A stretch of DNA of 18,410 nt from Actinomycetes bacterium (GTDB taxonomy: Bacteria; Actinomycetota; Actinomycetes; S36-B12): NCBI GenBank assembly GCA_030425745.1, contig JAUHZW010000016.1, forward strand, positions 1 to 18,410, read 5' to 3'. The notes under the pieces were generated by a model. It worked only from the letters and a program-made list of their open reading frames with translations, was not told where the DNA came from and made no database searches. This document shows, in pieces, positions 15,315-18,410 of this stretch (position 1 is the stretch's first letter; every line of letters starts with the position of its first letter). Made by a program: the position numbers and the translations under genes.

Positions 15315-15988
15315 TGCAGCGCGACGATCCCCCCGCTCACATTCCGCCACTGCACGCGCCCCCACCCGCATTCCTGCATGTCCCGAGCCAACTCTGCCTG
15401 ATCCGGCCACGCCCGGATCGACTCCGCGAGATAGACGTAGGCCTCGGGGTTCGAGGACGTCTTCTCCGCGATCGGCGGCAGAGCCTTCATCAGGTACTCG
15501 GTGTACACGGTGCGGAACGGCGCCCATGTGGGATGTGAGAACTCGCAGACCACGAGGCGCCCGCCCGGCTTCACGACGCGGCGGATCTCGCGCAGGCCAG
15601 CCATGCGGTCGTGGATGTTGCGCAGGCCGAAGGAGATCGTGGCGGCGTCGAACACCCCGTCGCGGAACGGCAGGTGCATACCGTCTCCTGCCACGAACGG
15701 CAGGAAGGGCTGTCGCTTCTTGCCCACCCGCAGCATCCCGAGGGAGAAGTCGGTGGGGACGACGGTCGCACCGGCCTGCGAGAACGGGACGCTCGACGTG
15801 CCGGTGCCGGCCGCGAGGTCCAGGACGCGCTCTCCCGGCTGCGGATCGACGGCCTCGAGGACGAGTCGCCGCCAGCGTCGGGTCTGGCCCAGGGCCAGGA
15901 CGTCATTGGTGAGGTCGTACTTCTCCGCGACGTCGTCGAACATCGCGGCGACGTCGCCGGGGGTCTTGTCAAGGTCTGCACGTGCCAC
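15293..15988 (-). CDS. menG: Demethylmenaquinone methyltransferase
   Basis: SAM-dependent methyltransferase of the UbiE/MenG family that converts demethylmenaquinone to menaquinone, the last step of the pathway and the source of the quinone reduced by complex I. It is 231 aa from GTG at 15988. Seen: KYDLTNDVLALGQTRRWRR (23-41), the SAM motif VLDLAAGTGTS (55-65), FGLRNIHDRMAGLREI (120-135) and RVVKPGGRLVVCEFS (137-151, the family's second signature). Near the end is SSNPEAYVYLAESIRAWPDQ (178-197). The start is chosen because VARADLDKTPGDVAAMFD lines up with the N-terminus recalled for mycobacterial MenG. TTG at 16000, four codons earlier, is the alternative. No strong ribosome site is seen. 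It lies upstream of nuoA on the same strand and divergent from menF. Confidence 0.93.
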   Translation of the reverse strand: MARADLDKTPGDVAAMFDDVAEKYDLTNDVLALGQTRRWRRLVLEAVDPQPGERVLDLAAGTGTSSVPFSQAGATVVPTDFSLGMLRVGKKRQPFLPFVAGDGMHLPFRDGVFDAATISFGLRNIHDRMAGLREIRRVVKPGGRLVVCEFSHPTWAPFRTVYTEYLMKALPPIAEKTSSNPEAYVYLAESIRAWPDQAELARDMQECGWGRVQWRNVSGGIVALHRGWREE

Positions 15989-16015
15989 GCCCCGATCCAA
16001 CCACCACGCCCACCA

Positions 16016-16030
16016 TGCCGCTTCGCGGCA
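16016..16030. repeat. Inverted repeat between menG and menF
   Basis: TGCCGC-TTC-GCGGCA: a perfect 6-bp stem with a 3-nt centre, in the region between the divergent menG and menF starts. It could be a regulator site upstream of the menF -10 box, or a hairpin in the menG leader. No known regulator consensus is recognised. Confidence 0.5.
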
Positions 16031-16037
16031 CTGGCCC

Positions 16038-16043
16038 TACTCT
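16038..16043 (+). promoter_or_regulatory. Candidate -10 element of a leaderless menF promoter
   Basis: TACTCT fits the TANNNT pattern and ends 6 nt before the GTG at 16050, so transcription would start at or next to the first base of the start codon. This matches the layout of leaderless transcripts, common in actinobacteria, and explains why no ribosome site precedes this GTG. Confidence 0.5.
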
Positions 16044-16049
16044 GACCGG

Positions 16050-17336
16050 GTGACGCCGCCGCCCTCACCCGCGCGCACCCCGGGTGACCCCTCCCACGGC
16101 GAGCGCACACCCCTCACCACCACCGGTCGAATGCGGGTCACCACCCGCTCGATCCCGGACCCCGGCGATCTCCTGGCCCACCTGCCCCGCACCGACCCGC
16201 TGGCCTGGGTGCGCAACGGCGACGGACTCATCGGCTGGGGCGTCGCCGCGCAGCTGGAGGTCCGCGGCCACGAGCGGTTCAGCCGCACGCAGCGCTGGTG
16301 GTCCAACCTCATCAGCTCCTTCGACCTCGACGACCAGGTCAGCGTTCCCGGCACAGGGCCGGTCGCGTTCGCATCCTTCTCGTTCGATGACGAGACGGGC
16401 ACGTCGATCATCGTGCTGCCGCGCGTGATCGTGGGTCGGCGTGCTGGCCAGGCCTGGATGACGACGATCGGTGATGACGCCGGTCATTCCCTTCCCCCGG
16501 CATCGGTGCCGGACGCCCCGGGTCAGGTGACCTGGGCCGACGGCAGCCGGACGCCGCAGGCCTGGCAGCAGTCCGTCGCCGAGGCGGTGCGGCGCATCCA
16601 GGGCGGAGAGCTCGACAAGGTCGTCCTCGCCCGGGACATCGTCGGACAGGCCGAGGGCGGGATCGATCCCCGTCATCTCCTGCAGAGGCTGAGCGCGACC
16701 TACCCCTCGACCTGGACGTTCTGTGTCGACGGCCTTCTGGGCGCGACCCCGGAACTGCTCGTCCGACGCACCGGCGACCTCGTCACCAGTCGCGTCCTCG
16801 CCGGCACGGTCAGCCGACGCGGCGACCACGATGATGCCGGACTGGCGCGCGCCCTGCTCTCGAGCGACAAGGACACCATCGAGCACGAGTACGCGGTGCG
16901 GTCCGTGGCCAAGGCCCTCGCGGCGCACTGCACCGATCTCGAGGTTCCGGAGAACCCCAGTGTCCTGGAGTTGGCCAACGTGCAGCATCTGGCCACGGAT
17001 GTCACGGGGCGGCTTGCCGATGAGGCACCTGTCCTCGCCCTTGCGGCGTCGCTGCACCCGACGGCCGCGGTGTGCGGAACCCCGACCGAGCGGGCGTTCA
17101 CCCTCATCCGGGAGATCGAGGGCATGGACCGGGGGCGCTACGCCGGACCCGTCGGCTGGTTCGACCACCACGGCGATGGTGAGTTCGGTATCGCGCTGCG
17201 CTGCGCCGAGGTGGACGAGGAGGCTGGACGCATCCGGGCCTTCGCCGGGTGCGGCATCGTCGCCCGGTCCCAGCCGGAGGGCGAGCTCGCCGAGTCTCTG
17301 GCCAAGCTCCAGCCCATCCGCACCGCCGTCACCTGA
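16050..17336 (+). CDS. menF: Isochorismate synthase, menaquinone pathway
   Basis: Chorismate-utilising enzyme that makes isochorismate, the first committed step of menaquinone synthesis (EntC/DhbC siderophore enzymes share the fold). It is 428 aa from GTG at 16050. The C-terminal chorismate-binding domain spans about 170-425: GELDKVVLARD with the catalytic Lys190, GATPELLV with Glu235, LVTSRVLAGTVSRRGD (244-259), SSDKDTIEHEYAVRSV (271-286), ASLHPTAAVCGTPTERAF (333-350), GRYAGPVGWFD (362-372) and the metal-site region QPEGELAESLAKLQP (408-422). The N-terminal domain has PLAWVRNGDGLIGWGVAA. The first 27 residues are Pro/Thr rich and not conserved-looking; ATG at 16131 (MRVTTRS) would give 402 aa and is the alternative start. 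GTG is preferred for its leaderless -10 box. No siderophore genes are nearby and menG is adjacent, so a menaquinone role is likely. Confidence 0.92.
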   Translation: MTPPPSPARTPGDPSHGERTPLTTTGRMRVTTRSIPDPGDLLAHLPRTDPLAWVRNGDGLIGWGVAAQLEVRGHERFSRTQRWWSNLISSFDLDDQVSVPGTGPVAFASFSFDDETGTSIIVLPRVIVGRRAGQAWMTTIGDDAGHSLPPASVPDAPGQVTWADGSRTPQAWQQSVAEAVRRIQGGELDKVVLARDIVGQAEGGIDPRHLLQRLSATYPSTWTFCVDGLLGATPELLVRRTGDLVTSRVLAGTVSRRGDHDDAGLARALLSSDKDTIEHEYAVRSVAKALAAHCTDLEVPENPSVLELANVQHLATDVTGRLADEAPVLALAASLHPTAAVCGTPTERAFTLIREIEGMDRGRYAGPVGWFDHHGDGEFGIALRCAEVDEEAGRIRAFAGCGIVARSQPEGELAESLAKLQPIRTAVT

Positions 17337-17345
17337 ACGCCGATC

Positions 17346-17368
17346 GGCCACTCGGACGGCCAGTGACC
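17346..17368 (-). terminator. Possible GC-rich hairpin after the GNAT gene
   Basis: In minus-strand RNA GGUCACU pairs with AGUGGCC (7 bp including one G-U) around a 9-nt loop, about 30 nt past the GNAT stop. On the plus strand the same stem has one mismatch. No U-tract follows, so it is at best a weak terminator between convergent genes. Confidence 0.25.
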
Positions 17369-17393
17369 ACTCGGACGGCCAGTGACCACTCGG
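17349..17393. repeat. 19-bp tandem repeat, about 2.4 copies, between convergent genes
   Basis: The unit CACTCGGACGGCCAGTGAC occurs at 17349-17367 and 17368-17386, identically, followed by a 7-bp partial copy (CACTCGG, 17387-17393). It fills most of the 61-nt gap between the menF and GNAT stop codons. A perfect 10-bp palindrome GCCGATCGGC (17339-17348) lies directly before it. Confidence 0.9.
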
Positions 17394-17397
17394 CGAG

Positions 17398-18410
17398 TCA
17401 GAGGTCGGCGGTGAGGCAGACGACGGACGGGCCGAGGTCATGGTCGTCCGTGAGCGTCCACTCCAGACCGGATGCCTCGAGCACCGCCCGCATCGGCCGG
17501 TTGTGGGCCAGCACGTAGGCCACCAGGTGCTCGAACTCCATGCGGCGGGCCACATCGACCAGATGACGCGTCAGAGCCGTCCCGAGCCCCCGGCCATGCC
17601 AGGCGTCGTCGACGAGCACGGCGAGCTCCGCCGTCTCCGTCTCCTCGGGTCCGATCGGGAAGACGTTGCCCAGGGCCACGATCACGCCGTCCTCGTCGGT
17701 CGCGACCAGTGTCGCTCCGCGGTGACCGCCGCTCACTCGGCGCAGGTTGTCCTCGCGCCACGTGTTCATCGGCGTGAAGTACCGCTGGTACCGCGACTCC
17801 TCCGAGCACCGCTCGTGCAGTTCACGCACCGCCGGAGGATCAGCCGGGCGGCTCAGTCGGATCGTCACCGACCGGCCACCGCGGAGGTCCTCCCGCCAGC
17901 CGTAGCCGTCCGGCTCTCCACGCGCCTGGGCCATCGCCGCGACCAGCTCGAGCAGGGCCGATGCGCGGTTGCGCTCCGTGGGCGTGAACGGAGCCCTGAC
18001 CCGCCTGAGCAGCACGTGTCGCTCAGGCGACCACTGCAGGCGCAGCACCATGTCCGTGGAGTCGTCGCCCTCCGCGGCGTCGAGGACCTCCCACGAATCG
18101 GCCAGCACGAGCTCAGCCGCTGCCTCAGGAGTGCGCTCAGGATCCGCCACCAGGCCCACAGCGAGGGACAGCACCCGGGTCGCGATGTCCTGCGCGTCCT
18201 CCTCGCCGCCGCGCGTGACGATGACATCGCGGCCGACGGACGTGAGTCCGTGCGCGATCGTGGCGCGATCGACATCAGCGGGCGAGGACAGGAACAGGTC
18301 GACGAGCTGGCGGTCACCGTCCATCGGTGCGGTGAACATGCTGACGACGCGCACGCGCAGTTGGGCGAGGACGTGCAGCAGGCGCGCGGTGACCGCCGCT
18401 TGAGCGGGGA
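17398..18410 (-). CDS. GNAT acetyltransferase with N-terminal ACT-like domain (5' end outside window)
   Basis: The C-terminal ~155 residues are a GNAT domain: SVTIRLSRPADPPAVRELHE, then ERCSEESRYQRYFTPM, strand AELAVLVDDAW, the acetyl-CoA loop HGRGLGTAL (the usual Q/R-x-x-G-x-G/A) and VLAHNRPMRAVLEASGLEW. A GTG at 18354 would give 318 aa, but the frame stays open to the right edge. The residues before it (AAVTARLLHVLAQLRVR) join with VVSMFTAPMDGDRQLVDLFL into a plausible ACT-domain beta-alpha-beta start, so the true start is probably outside the window. A middle section (about 60-150 counted from that GTG), including ERHVLLRRVRAPFTPTERNR, is unassigned and may be a degenerate GAF-like fold. 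ACT-GNAT proteins in actinobacteria include lysine acetyltransferases regulated by amino acids. The substrate here is unknown. Confidence 0.82.
   Translation of the reverse strand, partial: PAQAAVTARLLHVLAQLRVRVVSMFTAPMDGDRQLVDLFLSSPADVDRATIAHGLTSVGRDVIVTRGGEEDAQDIATRVLSLAVGLVADPERTPEAAAELVLADSWEVLDAAEGDDSTDMVLRLQWSPERHVLLRRVRAPFTPTERNRASALLELVAAMAQARGEPDGYGWREDLRGGRSVTIRLSRPADPPAVRELHERCSEESRYQRYFTPMNTWREDNLRRVSGGHRGATLVATDEDGVIVALGNVFPIGPEETETAELAVLVDDAWHGRGLGTALTRHLVDVARRMEFEHLVAYVLAHNRPMRAVLEASGLEWTLTDDHDLGPSVVCLTADL

Noticed and set aside
15162..15527. 121-codon minus-strand frame spanning the menG end
   Set aside because: It is out of frame with menG. Its internal repeat (PRVARGMSAA twice) only reflects the 30-bp DNA repeat.
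15501..16049. N-terminal extension of menF
   Set aside because: It runs antisense through menG and has no homology-like motifs; menF family sequence begins only after 16130.
17349..17393. CRISPR-like array
   Set aside because: Units are head-to-tail without spacers and only 2.4 copies exist, so this is a simple tandem repeat.
16065..17555. 496-codon open frame on the minus strand opposite menF
   Set aside because: menF has full family motifs on the plus strand; this frame has none and crosses into the GNAT gene out of frame.

Overview
The window is ordinary, well-conserved respiratory DNA from a high-GC Gram-positive bacterium (Actinomycetota; the exact family cannot be fixed from this sequence alone). 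The evidence is strong G/C at third codon positions, frequent GTG and TTG starts, actinobacterial-type C-terminal tails on NuoJ and NuoH, and a menaquinone rather than ubiquinone gene neighbourhood. No mobile element, CRISPR array, tRNA or rRNA was seen.

Layout. About 15.1 kb on the minus strand carries the complete 14-gene nuoABCDEFGHIJKLMN operon for proton-pumping NADH:quinone oxidoreductase (complex I), transcribed right to left from nuoA (start at 15127) to nuoN (cut by the left edge). Most genes overlap by 1-8 nt (ATGA, GTGA or TGATG junctions) or lie within 40 nt of each other, so tight translational coupling is expected. All iron-sulfur ligands that could be checked are intact: NuoB (N2), NuoE (N1a), NuoF (N3), NuoG (N1b, N4, N5, plus the optional N7) and NuoI (N6a/N6b). 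The quinone-site His and Tyr of NuoD and key membrane Glu/Lys residues are also intact. The enzyme should be functional.

Upstream of nuoA a 165-nt gap holds a candidate promoter (TATGCT), a near-perfect Rex operator (TTGTGAATCACTTCACGA) just downstream of the predicted transcription start, and a strong ribosome site for a TTG start. This suggests that NADH/NAD+ redox poise controls complex I. Further upstream on the same strand is menG (demethylmenaquinone methyltransferase). Its last codons and stop lie inside a 30-bp sequence repeated exactly 57 bp downstream.

Divergent from menG is menF (isochorismate synthase, plus strand), apparently leaderless from a GTG start. The menaquinone pathway is therefore represented at its first step (MenF) and last step (MenG), next to the enzyme that reduces menaquinone. 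Convergent with menF, after a 61-nt gap built of 19-bp tandem repeats, is a GNAT acetyltransferase whose reading frame runs off the right edge. Its N-terminal part looks like an ACT (amino-acid-binding) domain, an architecture known from amino-acid-regulated protein acetyltransferases of actinobacteria.

No clear sign of a novel multi-gene system was found. The observations most worth following are the Rex operator, the menG-end direct repeat and the ACT-GNAT protein.
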